Source: JADJOY01 sp046331705 [NCBI: bacterium]
Lineage (GTDB): Bacteria; JADJOY01
Length of the DNA: 64,000 bases
Assembly: GCA_046331705.1 (NCBI GenBank)
Contig: JAXLQJ010000022.1
Location: 1-64,000, forward strand
Reading direction: 5' to 3'
In this document: positions 1 to 7,678 of the stretch, piece after piece
Numbering within the stretch: the stretch's first letter is position 1
Layout: every line of letters begins with the position of its first letter
Position numbers and translations under genes: made by a program
The notes under the pieces: model-generated
The model's input: only the letters and a program-made list of their open reading frames with translations
Databases searched by the model: none
Told to the model about the DNA's origin: nothing

Positions 1-852
1 CTCGCCGGGCCGGCCGTCGCCGAAATCCTGCGTGCCGCGGATGAAGAGCACCGACGCCGGCGGCGTCGGCGGCGCTCCCGTGCCGCCCGCGATGGGGATG
101 AGCACTTGCGCGATGTCGCCGAGCAGGCTCGCGGCGAATCCGCCCGCACTGTGACCGGTGGCGCCCTGGCGCGAGGTGTCGACGTGCCCCGCGAGGAACG
201 CGATGTCGCCCGTCGGGTTCTGGAACTCGGCGAACACCCGCCGCGCATCGCCCACCTGATCGGCCGGCTGGTTCTGGAAGGTCACCAGGTCCTTGAACTC
301 GATGCCGGGATGGTCGGACGCGACCACCACGAAGCCGCGGCTCGCCCAGTGGGTGGCGTTCTCGAGATTCTGGGTGCGAAAGCCCGCGGTGCCGTGGATG
401 AAGTCCACGATCGGATACGGCCCGCTCGCGGTGTCGAGCGGCAGGTCGCGATAGCACGCGCACACCTGCGGCGGGCTCTCGGCATCGCTGACCTTGGCGC
501 GATCGGCCTCGGGGATGTGATCGCGGACGTCGTAGATCACCGGATCTCGCCCCTGCTCGCTGCCGGGCCGCGCCGGGTACCAGACCTCGGTGCGAATGCC
601 GCCGAGCGTCGTCGTGAGCGCGCCGACCGGCCACGGCCCCGGCTGACCCGGGTCCTTGGGACGCGCGCGCAGCACCTGGCCGTCGCAGCTCTCGACGATG
701 TTGGCGCTGCCCGAATCCGCGCACCCGCTGGCGGAAAGCCACGCCAGCGCGATGAGCGTCGCGGCCACGCGCCAGGCCGCCGACGCTGGCGCCGAGACAC
801 GAGTGCTGCAGCGTGGACGGGCTCGCCGTGAACGAAAGAGCATCGCGAACAT
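1..852 (-). CDS. alpha/beta hydrolase lipoprotein (3' end outside window)
   Basis: The 284 visible codons encode an exported alpha/beta hydrolase of the chlorophyllase/PAF-acetylhydrolase/dienelactone-hydrolase type. An N-terminal hydrophobic stretch ends in a lipobox (LSASGC), so it is probably a lipoprotein. Further on are FIHGTAGF, a typical oxyanion-loop HG region, and the nucleophile elbow GHSAGG with Ser235. The acid region (LFIRGTQDF) is the last thing visible; the catalytic His would lie beyond base 1. The start at 852 is preceded by AGGAGG four bases upstream; ATG 843 is the in-frame alternative. It is transcribed away from the small lipoprotein at 1093. The substrate cannot be told from the sequence; an ester or amide is likely. 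Confidence 0.85.
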   Translation of the reverse strand, partial: MFAMLFRSRRARPRCSTRVSAPASAAWRVAATLIALAWLSASGCADSGSANIVESCDGQVLRARPKDPGQPGPWPVGALTTTLGGIRTEVWYPARPGSEQGRDPVIYDVRDHIPEADRAKVSDAESPPQVCACYRDLPLDTASGPYPIVDFIHGTAGFRTQNLENATHWASRGFVVVASDHPGIEFKDLVTFQNQPADQVGDARRVFAEFQNPTGDIAFLAGHVDTSRQGATGHSAGGFAASLLGDIAQVLIPIAGGTGAPPTPPASVLFIRGTQDFGDGRPGE

Positions 853-1092
853 GGCGCCTCCTGACGACCTCGAATGCCCGCTCCGCGCCGTGCCGCACGA
901 AACGAAGGATGTGGAACGCGCCGAAATGTAGCCGAGGCTCCCGGTCGGCATGGAAGAGGCCGACGTGTCGTGCCCACGGAGATTCGGAGATCGGCATCGA
1001 CACGGAGCCGCGGGACTCTCGGTGGCGGGGATTCGGCACGATCGAGAATCGCCGCACGCGGGCCTTGCGCTCGGCAACGGCGAGGAGTGAGG

Positions 1093-1479
1093 ATGAAGGG
1101 ACCCGCAGCAAGAACACGTATGAAGACCCGTCCACTCACTCGCAAAGCCTTCCTGCGGATCCTCGCCGTGCTGGGGCTCTCAGGCGCGACGATGGGTGCC
1201 ACCGGTTGCGGCAGCAGCGGCGGCGATGGCGGCGGTGGACCACCCCCGCCGGGCAACGAGCGCGTCCAGGTCTTCAAGCTGTCGAGCCGTGGTCACCGCG
1301 GCTGCACCGCCTGCAAGAACCACGCACGCTTCAAGCTGTTTCAGAGCGCTGCAGCGGCGGACGCCCACCGCGCGCATGCAGGCTGCGACTGCTCGATCAA
1401 GGTCGTGGAGGTTTCCGCGACGGACGCGAGCAACTACTTCGCCGGCGGGCCGGTTTACGATCGGCGCTCGAGCGGCTGA
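1093..1479 (+). CDS. small Cys-rich lipoprotein with twin-arginine-like signal
   Basis: A 128-residue protein with a good ribosome site (GAGGAG) before ATG 1093; ATG 1120 (MKTRP) is an alternative. The signal region reads TRKAFLRIL followed by a hydrophobic stretch and the lipobox GATGC. That resembles a twin-arginine (Tat) signal with RK in place of RR, then lipidation. The mature part has a Gly/Pro linker and then a compact domain with GCTACKNH and GCDCSIKV, i.e. a CxxC and a CxC pair that could bind a metal or form a disulfide. It is not a heme site, because no CxxCH is present. I recognise no named family. It stands alone between a divergent hydrolase and a convergent CSLREA gene. Confidence 0.7.
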   Translation: MKGPAARTRMKTRPLTRKAFLRILAVLGLSGATMGATGCGSSGGDGGGGPPPPGNERVQVFKLSSRGHRGCTACKNHARFKLFQSAAAADAHRAHAGCDCSIKVVEVSATDASNYFAGGPVYDRRSSG

Positions 1480-1693
1480 CGGGAACGAGGAGGGGACAGA
1501 GCGATTCGAACGTTCGGGAAAGGGACGGCGTCACCACCATTTGATTACGCCGAGGGGATCGGCTTCGTGACCTGATCCCAAGCCTGCCGCTGCTCGAGAC
1601 TCATACTCTCACTTCGTCAGGCTCCCTTCCCCGAGCGTTCGAGCCCTGTCTCACCTGCGCGCGCCAGCGCGTTGCCGCGGCGCGCGCTCTCGT

Positions 1694-3217
1694 TCACTCC
1701 GCGGCTTCGAACGCGCCACTGTCGCACCCGGAAGCCGGACGCGCGACGCCCCGCTGGTCGATGGGCTCGCAGCTCGCGGCCCGGCCATGGCCGGCAGCCG
1801 CGCTCCCCGCGGCGATCGCCTGCGTCTGCGTGGGGCCGCCGTTCGCCGCGAGCGCCCCGAGACCCACGGCCGCGGCGCTGGCGCCCACGATGTCGTCCGC
1901 CTCGGCGAAGCCGCAGGTATCGCCTGGGCTCTCGACGTTCCCGCCCAGCGAAGCGCCGGCGACGCCGGAGCAGGTGGCGGCCAGGATGCTGTTGGCGAGG
2001 GTGGTCGCGCCCGAGGCCGCGATCGCCGCGCCGCCCGCGTTCTCGGAGAGCGTCGCGTGCGTGAGCGCGAGCGCGTCGCTGCTGACGATCGCACCGCCGC
2101 TCGAGCCACCCGCGGCGCCGCCGTTCGCGCCGCCAGCCCCGCCCTGCGACGTGTTGCCGGTGATCGTCGCGTTGACCACGGTCGTCGCTGCCGCAACGGC
2201 GATCGCGCCGCCCGCGCCATCACCCGCGCGCCCTCCGGCGATGTTGTACGGGGTCGCAAATCCGTTGCCGCCGCGCCCGCCGAGCGCCGCGTTCGCGGAG
2301 AACGTCGAGCGCGCCACGGCGAGCGTTCCCAACGCGCGCACGCCGCCGCCGACGCCGTTTCCGCCCGCGGAAACGAAGATGTAGCCGGGGATTCCGCCCG
2401 GATTGCCGTCGATGCCCGCGCCACCTCGGGCCTGGTTCCCCGCCACCGTGGTGTCGGTGACCTCGACCGGCCCGGAGGCGAAGATCCCGCCGCCTCGGCC
2501 CTCCGCCGCCCCGACCACGAAACAGCTCAGGCTCAAGCAATCCACGCCCCCTGCGCCACCCAGCGCGAGGTTGTCGGTGACCTCGCTCGCCACCAGCGTG
2601 AGGGAGCCCGAGCTCGCGATACCGCCGCCCTCGGCGTGGGTTCCCGTGGGGGAGAAGAGCGAGTTCCGCGCGGCGCGCGCTTCGTTCGCGGCGACCGTGA
2701 CGCGCGTGAGGGTGAGCGCGCCAGCGTTTCGAATGCCGCCGCCGGCGACGAGCTCGCCCACGGCACCCGTCACGTGACCACCGCGAATCGTGAGGTCGGA
2801 AGCCGACGCCGTGACTCCCGCCGCCACGTCGAGCACGCGATCGCCGATCGCGCTGGCATCGATGCTCGTCGTGGCCGCGCCGGCGCCGACCAAGCTCACG
2901 TCCTCGAGCACGTCGAGGTCGCCGACGTCGTCGCCGCCGCCGGCGAGCGTGAGCGCGTACGTGCCCGCAGGAAGCGCGATCACGTCGGCCCCGGGCTGGC
3001 CGGCGATGCAGGCATCGACCGCCACGTTGGTGTTGGCAGCCACCAGCGCCTCCCGCAGCGTGCAGTTGCCATCGGGGGCGCTCGCCGTGTTCTCGTCCAA
3101 GAGGCTCGTCACCGTGATGGTGCGGTCGCAGGCCAGGCTCGTGGCGAGCAGCAGGAGGCCGCCCAGCGAGGCGAAGCGAGTGGCGGTCGACCGACGCGAT
3201 GCGCTCGAAGCTCGCAC
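1694..3217 (-). CDS. CSLREA / choice-of-anchor Q domain secreted protein
   Basis: 507 residues. After an N-terminal signal (LLLLATSLAC, possible lipobox) comes CTLREALVAANTN, the hallmark of the CSLREA domain. A long Gly/Ala/Thr-rich right-handed beta-helix-like repeat region follows (repeated 'GGGI.. GSLTL..SEVTDN.A.GG' units), and the protein ends in QRGVARPASGCDSGAFE, typical of choice-of-anchor Q proteins. Such proteins are secreted or surface-bound, and their functions are mostly unknown; adhesion or polysaccharide contact is a guess. The GTG start at 3217 has GAGGAA six bases upstream. The upstream gene (3395-4696) runs in the same direction but is separated by about 180 bases containing a hairpin, so this gene probably has its own promoter. 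Confidence 0.85.
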   Translation of the reverse strand: MRASSASRRSTATRFASLGGLLLLATSLACDRTITVTSLLDENTASAPDGNCTLREALVAANTNVAVDACIAGQPGADVIALPAGTYALTLAGGGDDVGDLDVLEDVSLVGAGAATTSIDASAIGDRVLDVAAGVTASASDLTIRGGHVTGAVGELVAGGGIRNAGALTLTRVTVAANEARAARNSLFSPTGTHAEGGGIASSGSLTLVASEVTDNLALGGAGGVDCLSLSCFVVGAAEGRGGGIFASGPVEVTDTTVAGNQARGGAGIDGNPGGIPGYIFVSAGGNGVGGGVRALGTLAVARSTFSANAALGGRGGNGFATPYNIAGGRAGDGAGGAIAVAAATTVVNATITGNTSQGGAGGANGGAAGGSSGGAIVSSDALALTHATLSENAGGAAIAASGATTLANSILAATCSGVAGASLGGNVESPGDTCGFAEADDIVGASAAAVGLGALAANGGPTQTQAIAAGSAAAGHGRAASCEPIDQRGVARPASGCDSGAFEAAE

Positions 3218-3360
3218 GTGTTCTTCCTCGTTCGTTTGGGTTCGGCGGAAGCGGCCGTGGGACGGCGTCCGAGCCGCGGACGATCATCCTGACATCGGAA
3301 GCGGCGCGAACGCCACCGCGCGGGCGCCGCTCGCTCGATCCGCGCGGCCGGACCCGCGCC

Positions 3361-3381
3361 CGCCCCCGCTCGCTGGGGGCG
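3361..3381 (-). terminator. GC-rich hairpin after the phosphodiester-glycosidase-like gene
   Basis: A perfect 7-bp stem (CGCCCCC / GGGGGCG) with a 7-base loop lies 14 bases beyond the stop at 3395 in the transcribed direction. There is no T-run, so it is a terminator candidate only. Confidence 0.3.
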
Positions 3382-3394
3382 CGCCACGCCGCGC

Positions 3395-4696
3395 TCAGCC
3401 GGCGCTGGCTTCCTCAGGCGAGTAGCCGACGCCGAAGTGCGTGTAGATCGGGCGCTCTTGGCCGTCGGCGGGGCGCCCGACGATTCCGTCCTGGCTACGC
3501 ACGTACATCGCGGCGGATCCGCCCTCGTCGCAAGCCATGACGTTGACGGCGCCGAACGCGGAGAGCAGCCGCCCGACGTCGCTCATGGTCATGCCGAGGC
3601 TGTAGCTCGCTTGGTCGCCGTCCACCTGCAGCAGGTAGAGCCGGTCCCCCGTCGCATCGAGCCCCATCGCCGTGCGAGCGCGCGGGATGTAGCCCTGCGC
3701 GCGCCGGGGCTGGCCATCGACGAGGAGATCCCAGCGCCCCCAGATGGTGTTGTACTTCTCGGGGGTCGGCTCGCGATCGACGATTGCCGCGGGGAAGTAC
3801 TTGCCGTGGTTGTGCGCGTCGAAGCTCAGGAAGGGCCGATCGGCGGAATCCTCGAGCAGGATCGGCTTGCCGCGCACGATCCAGTTGCCGGTCCATTCCT
3901 TGAGCTCGGCGTTCTCCGCGGGCGAGTCACCCGCTTCACCGTTGATCGCGACGACCGCGCCGGTTTCCTCGGCGAACTGCGAGGTCAGTCGCTTGGGCCC
4001 ACGTTCGGGCGTGATCAGGATCCGAATTCCCGGCGCCTTCAGATCCACCATCGCGAGGTAGGCGGCGGCGGGCGCGGTGCCACCGCGGGTGAGCCGGGCG
4101 ACCACGATCGGCGGCGCGACGCGATGGAAGGACGTGCGGAACCCCAGCAGCTGCTCGACGAGCGTGCTCGAGATCGTGCCGAAGTCGAGCAGCGGCGCCA
4201 CCGCGGCGCCCGACTTGACCGCCTTGATCTCGAAGGTCGCCGTGTCGAACTGGCGTTCGAGACTGCGCACGTCCGCCTGCAGCGCGAAATTCTTGAGGTC
4301 GAAGAGAAACACCAGCACGCACACGAGCACGATCGCCAGGCGGCGCCGCGCTGGTGCGCCGGCGGCGCCGCGCGGCCAGCGCCGAACGGCGTGAATCGCG
4401 CCGAGCACGATGAACGGCAGGAAGATGAGCGGCGCGACCGGCGCCGCCGGCGTGAACACCACCACCGCCGTCAGGACGCCGAAGAGAACGAAGCAGCCGA
4501 GCGCGATCCAGAGCCCTGGCCAACGCCAACGATAGCGAGACGCCAGGCGGGCGAAGAGGGTCGCGCCGCCGAGCACCGCGAGCCCAGCGACGGCCAGCAA
4601 CAACAGCAACACCGCCAGCGGGAGGTCGGCGATCTGCATCCACACGAGGTGGATGAAGAGGAAGTAGCTCTTGAGGAAGACCAACACGACACCCAC
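3395..4696 (-). CDS. membrane-anchored phosphodiester glycosidase-like (NAGPA domain) protein
   Basis: 433 residues. The first ~150 hold about four hydrophobic helices (for example IADLPLAVLLLLLAVAGLAV and LAIVLVCVLVFLFDL). The rest is a soluble NAGPA-type domain. Its recognisable parts are VVAINGEAG, RTAMGLDATGDRLYLLQVDG, MTMSDVGRLLSAFGAVNVMACDEGGSAAM (the family's 'nLDGGgSstm' site, here CDEGGSAAM) and the closing IYTHFGVGY. Known relatives cleave GlcNAc-1-phosphodiester or related bonds outside the cytoplasm. The helices would place this domain at the periplasmic membrane face. The GTG start at 4696 has GAGGG seven bases upstream. The glycosidase role is inferred from the motif; the exact substrate is unknown. 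Confidence 0.8.
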   Translation of the reverse strand: MGVVLVFLKSYFLFIHLVWMQIADLPLAVLLLLLAVAGLAVLGGATLFARLASRYRWRWPGLWIALGCFVLFGVLTAVVVFTPAAPVAPLIFLPFIVLGAIHAVRRWPRGAAGAPARRRLAIVLVCVLVFLFDLKNFALQADVRSLERQFDTATFEIKAVKSGAAVAPLLDFGTISSTLVEQLLGFRTSFHRVAPPIVVARLTRGGTAPAAAYLAMVDLKAPGIRILITPERGPKRLTSQFAEETGAVVAINGEAGDSPAENAELKEWTGNWIVRGKPILLEDSADRPFLSFDAHNHGKYFPAAIVDREPTPEKYNTIWGRWDLLVDGQPRRAQGYIPRARTAMGLDATGDRLYLLQVDGDQASYSLGMTMSDVGRLLSAFGAVNVMACDEGGSAAMYVRSQDGIVGRPADGQERPIYTHFGVGYSPEEASAG

Positions 4697-4833
4697 GGTG
4701 AAGCCCTCGGTGAGGAGGTGTGGTCGAGTCTAGACGACGATTCGCGATTTGGATCGACCGCCCCCGAAAACGCAGGCGCGGGCTGTGTCGCTGCCGCGAG
4801 GCGCGCGCGCCGCCGCCAGCGCGAGGGTGCGGG

Positions 4834-5634
4834 TCAGGCGAGCGCGCGCAACCACACCTTGGAGCGCTCTTGCTCCTCGTCGCGGCCACGGCGCAGCGTC
4901 TTGTACTCCTTGCCGCGCGCCGTGAGCACCTCTTGCACGATGGTCCCGGGAAGGTCGGCGCGGATGGTCCTCATCACCGGCTCGTAGTCGAAGAACGTGC
5001 ACGAGAAGATGTCGAAGAAGGCGCGGTTCTCGGCCTCCAGCACGTGCAGGCTGACGTGACTCTCGGCGATCATCGTCATGGCGCTCAAGATCGGCCCGCG
5101 CGCGTCCGTGTGCTCCCGCACCACGTAGGGCCGCATGATCGGGGTCATGCCGATCCGCCGCGGCAGCGAGTCCATGAGCTCGAACATCGCGTCCATGGTC
5201 CGCGGCCCGCGGTAGTCGGCGACCTCCATCAGCACGTGCGGCCCGAAGTCGCTCTCCGGCGTGGTGCGCACCTCGCCGAACACGCGGTCCTTGCGCTCCG
5301 CGCTACGCACCGTGACGGTCGAGCAATGCAGCGCCGTCTGAAGCTGGAGCTCGAGCTTTCGCGCGTCGAACGGCACCAGGCTCAAGAGGTCCGCGAAGTA
5401 GCACTCGCGAAACGAGAACGTGTGGATCGTCATGTGCCCGCCGCGCAGGAAGAGGAAGGCGCTCACGCCGCAATCCTCGGGCACGACTCCGTTGTAGTAA
5501 GGGAGCAGGAAGCTCGGCATCACCGGCTGCAGCCCGAGCTGGGCCGGGAACTCTTCCAGGATCTCTTGCACCAGCTTGATGTCGTCGAACCGCGAGCGAT
5601 AGCCGCGAAAGCCGTCGATCATGAAGTGTTGCAT
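4834..5634 (-). CDS. tandem S-adenosylmethionine decarboxylase-like protein
   Basis: 266 residues made of two SpeD-like halves. The first half has GGHMTIHTF (residues 65-73) at the place of the family's ESHxxxHT motif, so it lacks the Glu-Ser that self-cleaves to make the pyruvoyl cofactor. The second half has the intact motif ESHVSLH with Ser192, followed by FFDIFSCTFFD, matching the conserved D-x-F-x-C strand. The likely reading is one catalytic and one degenerate domain in a single chain. The family decarboxylates AdoMet for polyamine synthesis, but some relatives act on arginine or ornithine. Start ATG 5634 has GAGAGGGGG seven bases upstream. No polyamine gene is adjacent, so the substrate is open. 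Confidence 0.8.
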   Translation of the reverse strand: MQHFMIDGFRGYRSRFDDIKLVQEILEEFPAQLGLQPVMPSFLLPYYNGVVPEDCGVSAFLFLRGGHMTIHTFSFRECYFADLLSLVPFDARKLELQLQTALHCSTVTVRSAERKDRVFGEVRTTPESDFGPHVLMEVADYRGPRTMDAMFELMDSLPRRIGMTPIMRPYVVREHTDARGPILSAMTMIAESHVSLHVLEAENRAFFDIFSCTFFDYEPVMRTIRADLPGTIVQEVLTARGKEYKTLRRGRDEEQERSKVWLRALA

Positions 5635-5709
5635 CGCGCCGCCCCCTCTCCGCCGGTCCGAGCCCGGCGCAAGCGGCGCAATGTATCAGCAGCGCATGGC
5701 GAGGCCGAC

Positions 5710-6312
5710 TCACGCTGCGCGAGTCGAAGACCGCGAAGCGCGACGATTCGCCTCGCGAGCGATGGCCGGCAAGAGGAGCCAGCGGATGGGAACGATGCCG
5801 AAGCGGGCCCAGCGCCAGTAGCGAAGAAATCGCTCGCGCGCCGCTGGGTCCGTGGCCACCACCCGCGTCTCGGTGGCGAGCAGGCTGCGGGAGGCCGCCA
5901 GCGGCACGACCTCCAGCGTCCAGGCGATCTTCACCTGACCCGGCTCGGAATAGCCGCGGAAGGCCGCGGGCGCGATCGGAACGAAGCAAACGTCGGGGAG
6001 CCATGGCTGGCAGTGCGCGCCCGCCACGAAGAGCCGCCCGGGAACCTCCGCGAGCGTTCCCCACCCCAACGCCGCCGCTTCCTCGAGCCAGCCCCGCGGC
6101 ACGCGAGCGCCGCCGCCGCGCGCGCCGAGAGCGATCTCGCGCAGGCGGAAGATCGCTCGAACCAAGCCGACCGATTGCATGTCGAACGTGGTCGCCGTTT
6201 CGTAGACCAGCGCCGCGGGAGCGTCCACCGCCACCTGGAACCGCTCGCGCGCGTCGAAGACGGGAACGAACGGCTCGAGCGGAGACGAAGCCTGCACGGC
6301 GGAAACCTGCAT
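5710..6312 (-). CDS. SRPBCC/START-like family protein
   Basis: 200 residues. It opens with a beta-hairpin and the phrase FQVAVDAPAALVYETATTFDMQSVGLVRAIFRLRE, the usual start of SRPBCC lipid/polyketide-binding folds ('v.ap.e.v...l...d'). Strands follow, and then IAWTLEVVPLAASRSLLATETRVVATDPAARERFLRYW, a pattern common to uncharacterised SRPBCC proteins of high-GC bacteria. No signal peptide or membrane helix is convincing. The function is unknown; binding of a hydrophobic ligand is what the fold usually does. It sits between a flavin reductase and the SpeD-like gene, all on the minus strand with gaps of 75-130 bases. The start has no strong Shine-Dalgarno site. Confidence 0.6.
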   Translation of the reverse strand: MQVSAVQASSPLEPFVPVFDARERFQVAVDAPAALVYETATTFDMQSVGLVRAIFRLREIALGARGGGARVPRGWLEEAAALGWGTLAEVPGRLFVAGAHCQPWLPDVCFVPIAPAAFRGYSEPGQVKIAWTLEVVPLAASRSLLATETRVVATDPAARERFLRYWRWARFGIVPIRWLLLPAIAREANRRASRSSTRAA

Positions 6313-6442
6313 GCCGAAGCGTCACACGCCGTACCCGGGCCTGGCCACCGCCCGCGGCAATCGCGGTCGCGCGACCCACCCGCGCAGGATCGCAGCGAGC
6401 GGATCGCAGTGGCGCATGGCTCGGGCTCCCCGCTCCGCGGGC

Positions 6443-6985
6443 TCAAACACCCGGAGGAATCTTCGTCCGCATCCGCCTTCGCCGATCCAGCCTGCGCCCG
6501 TCCACGACGAACGTGCCATCGCCGATGGCGTGGATGGTGCGCCGCTCCTTCCGCGAGCCATCCACGTACGCGGCGACGCCCTCGAGCACCACGATCGCGT
6601 GCTTCTTCACGATGTCGATCACCTTGCACTCGATGTTGGCCCAGCACTCCTCGATCAGCGGAGCCTTCACGTGTTTCGCCTTCGCGGGTGTGAGCCCGAA
6701 CTTCGCGAACTTGTCGGTGTTCGCTCCCGAGCACGTCCCCACCCCGACGACCCGATCGAGGAGATCGACGGTGGGGATCGCGATCACGCATTGCCGGGAC
6801 CTCGCGAGCGCGGCGTACGAGTGGTTCCAAGGTCCGGTGGTGATGGCGAACACCGGCGTGAAGTCCACGACCATCGTCCACGAGATGGTCATGACGTTGT
6901 CCTTCTCGCCATCGTTGGTGGTGACGAGAACCACGGGACCCGGCTCGATGAGCGTGAATGCCTGGCGGAGGGGAAGCCGCTTCAC
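6443..6985 (-). CDS. flavin reductase family protein (FMN-binding split barrel)
   Basis: 180 residues matching the flavin-reductase-like split beta-barrel. It has PVVLVTTNDGEKDNVMTISWTMVVDFTPVFAIT, the N-terminal FMN-contact strand, then SYAALARSRQCVIAIPT, a GVGTCSG loop, and AKHVKAPLIEECWANIECKV, the conserved 'pli.es.a.lEC' segment. Members bind FMN and often reduce free flavin with NAD(P)H or act as ferric reductases. The GTG start at 6985 is well placed after AAAGGTGG (spacing seven). Cytoplasmic; no signal peptide. The neighbours give no clear pathway. Confidence 0.85.
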   Translation of the reverse strand: MKRLPLRQAFTLIEPGPVVLVTTNDGEKDNVMTISWTMVVDFTPVFAITTGPWNHSYAALARSRQCVIAIPTVDLLDRVVGVGTCSGANTDKFAKFGLTPAKAKHVKAPLIEECWANIECKVIDIVKKHAIVVLEGVAAYVDGSRKERRTIHAIGDGTFVVDGRRLDRRRRMRTKIPPGV

Positions 6986-7114
6986 GACGACACCACCTTT
7001 CCCGCGACCGGCGACGGCGCTCCCTCACGGGATCGTCGGGCCGCGCTCACGCGCTGCGCACCCCAGCCGCGCTGCTCGACGGTGCGGCTCGGCTGGGCTG
7101 CTCCGGTGTGCTGC

Positions 7115-7516
7115 TCAGCCGTGACCCGGCTCCCACTCCGGATACGTCGGAATCGCGCTCGCGTAGTCCAGCCAGGGCACCTCGTGCGACGCCCAGATCC
7201 GAAACCGCGGCGTGCCGCCGGGATCGTCGTCGAGCGTGGCGACCCGCAACACCAAGACATCGCGCCCATCTTTCCGCGCGACGAGCGGGGTGCCGCACCG
7301 CGAGCAGAACATCCGCGTCTTCCCGGGCGACGACTCGAAGCCCGCGAGCAGCTCCTCGCCCGCGAGCCAGCGAAAGTGCTCGCGCTTCACCATCGCTGCC
7401 GTGTTGAACGCCGCCGCGTGCGCCTTGCGACACGTCCGGCACGAACAGTGCGCGATGTCCGAGTCGAGCTGCGTGACCTCGTAGACGATTCCTCCGCACA
7501 GACAAGATCCCCGCAC
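7115..7516 (-). CDS. GFA (glutathione-dependent formaldehyde-activating-like) family protein
   Basis: 133 residues from the GTG at 7516, which follows GGAGG with a four-base gap. A longer in-frame extension to 7609 has no such site and starts before the domain. The zinc ligands of the GFA fold are visible in order: GSCLCGG, HCSCRTCRKAH, then MFCSRCGTPL. The end (WASHEVPWLDYASAIPTYPEW) is also typical. GFA proteins are small two-zinc proteins. The founding member speeds S-hydroxymethylglutathione formation, but most are uncharacterised. No glutathione or formaldehyde gene is nearby, so the substrate is unknown. Confidence 0.88.
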   Translation of the reverse strand: MRGSCLCGGIVYEVTQLDSDIAHCSCRTCRKAHAAAFNTAAMVKREHFRWLAGEELLAGFESSPGKTRMFCSRCGTPLVARKDGRDVLVLRVATLDDDPGGTPRFRIWASHEVPWLDYASAIPTYPEWEPGHG

Positions 7517-7678
7517 GCTGCCTCCTTTCGCGTCCTTGCGACGCTGGGTTGAGCGGCCGTCGCGCCCCCCGGCGCGAGCCGCGTATCCAACACGCTCGCC
7601 CGCCTGCACGCTCCACCTTGGATCGAGCGGGTCGCGCGAGTTGCGCAGGCGACGTGGGGCTGACCACGAGCATGGCGG

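Noticed and set aside
5303-6379. A 358-codon minus-strand frame across the SpeD-like and SRPBCC genes
   Set aside because: It overlaps two genes with clear family motifs in other frames and itself shows no motif.
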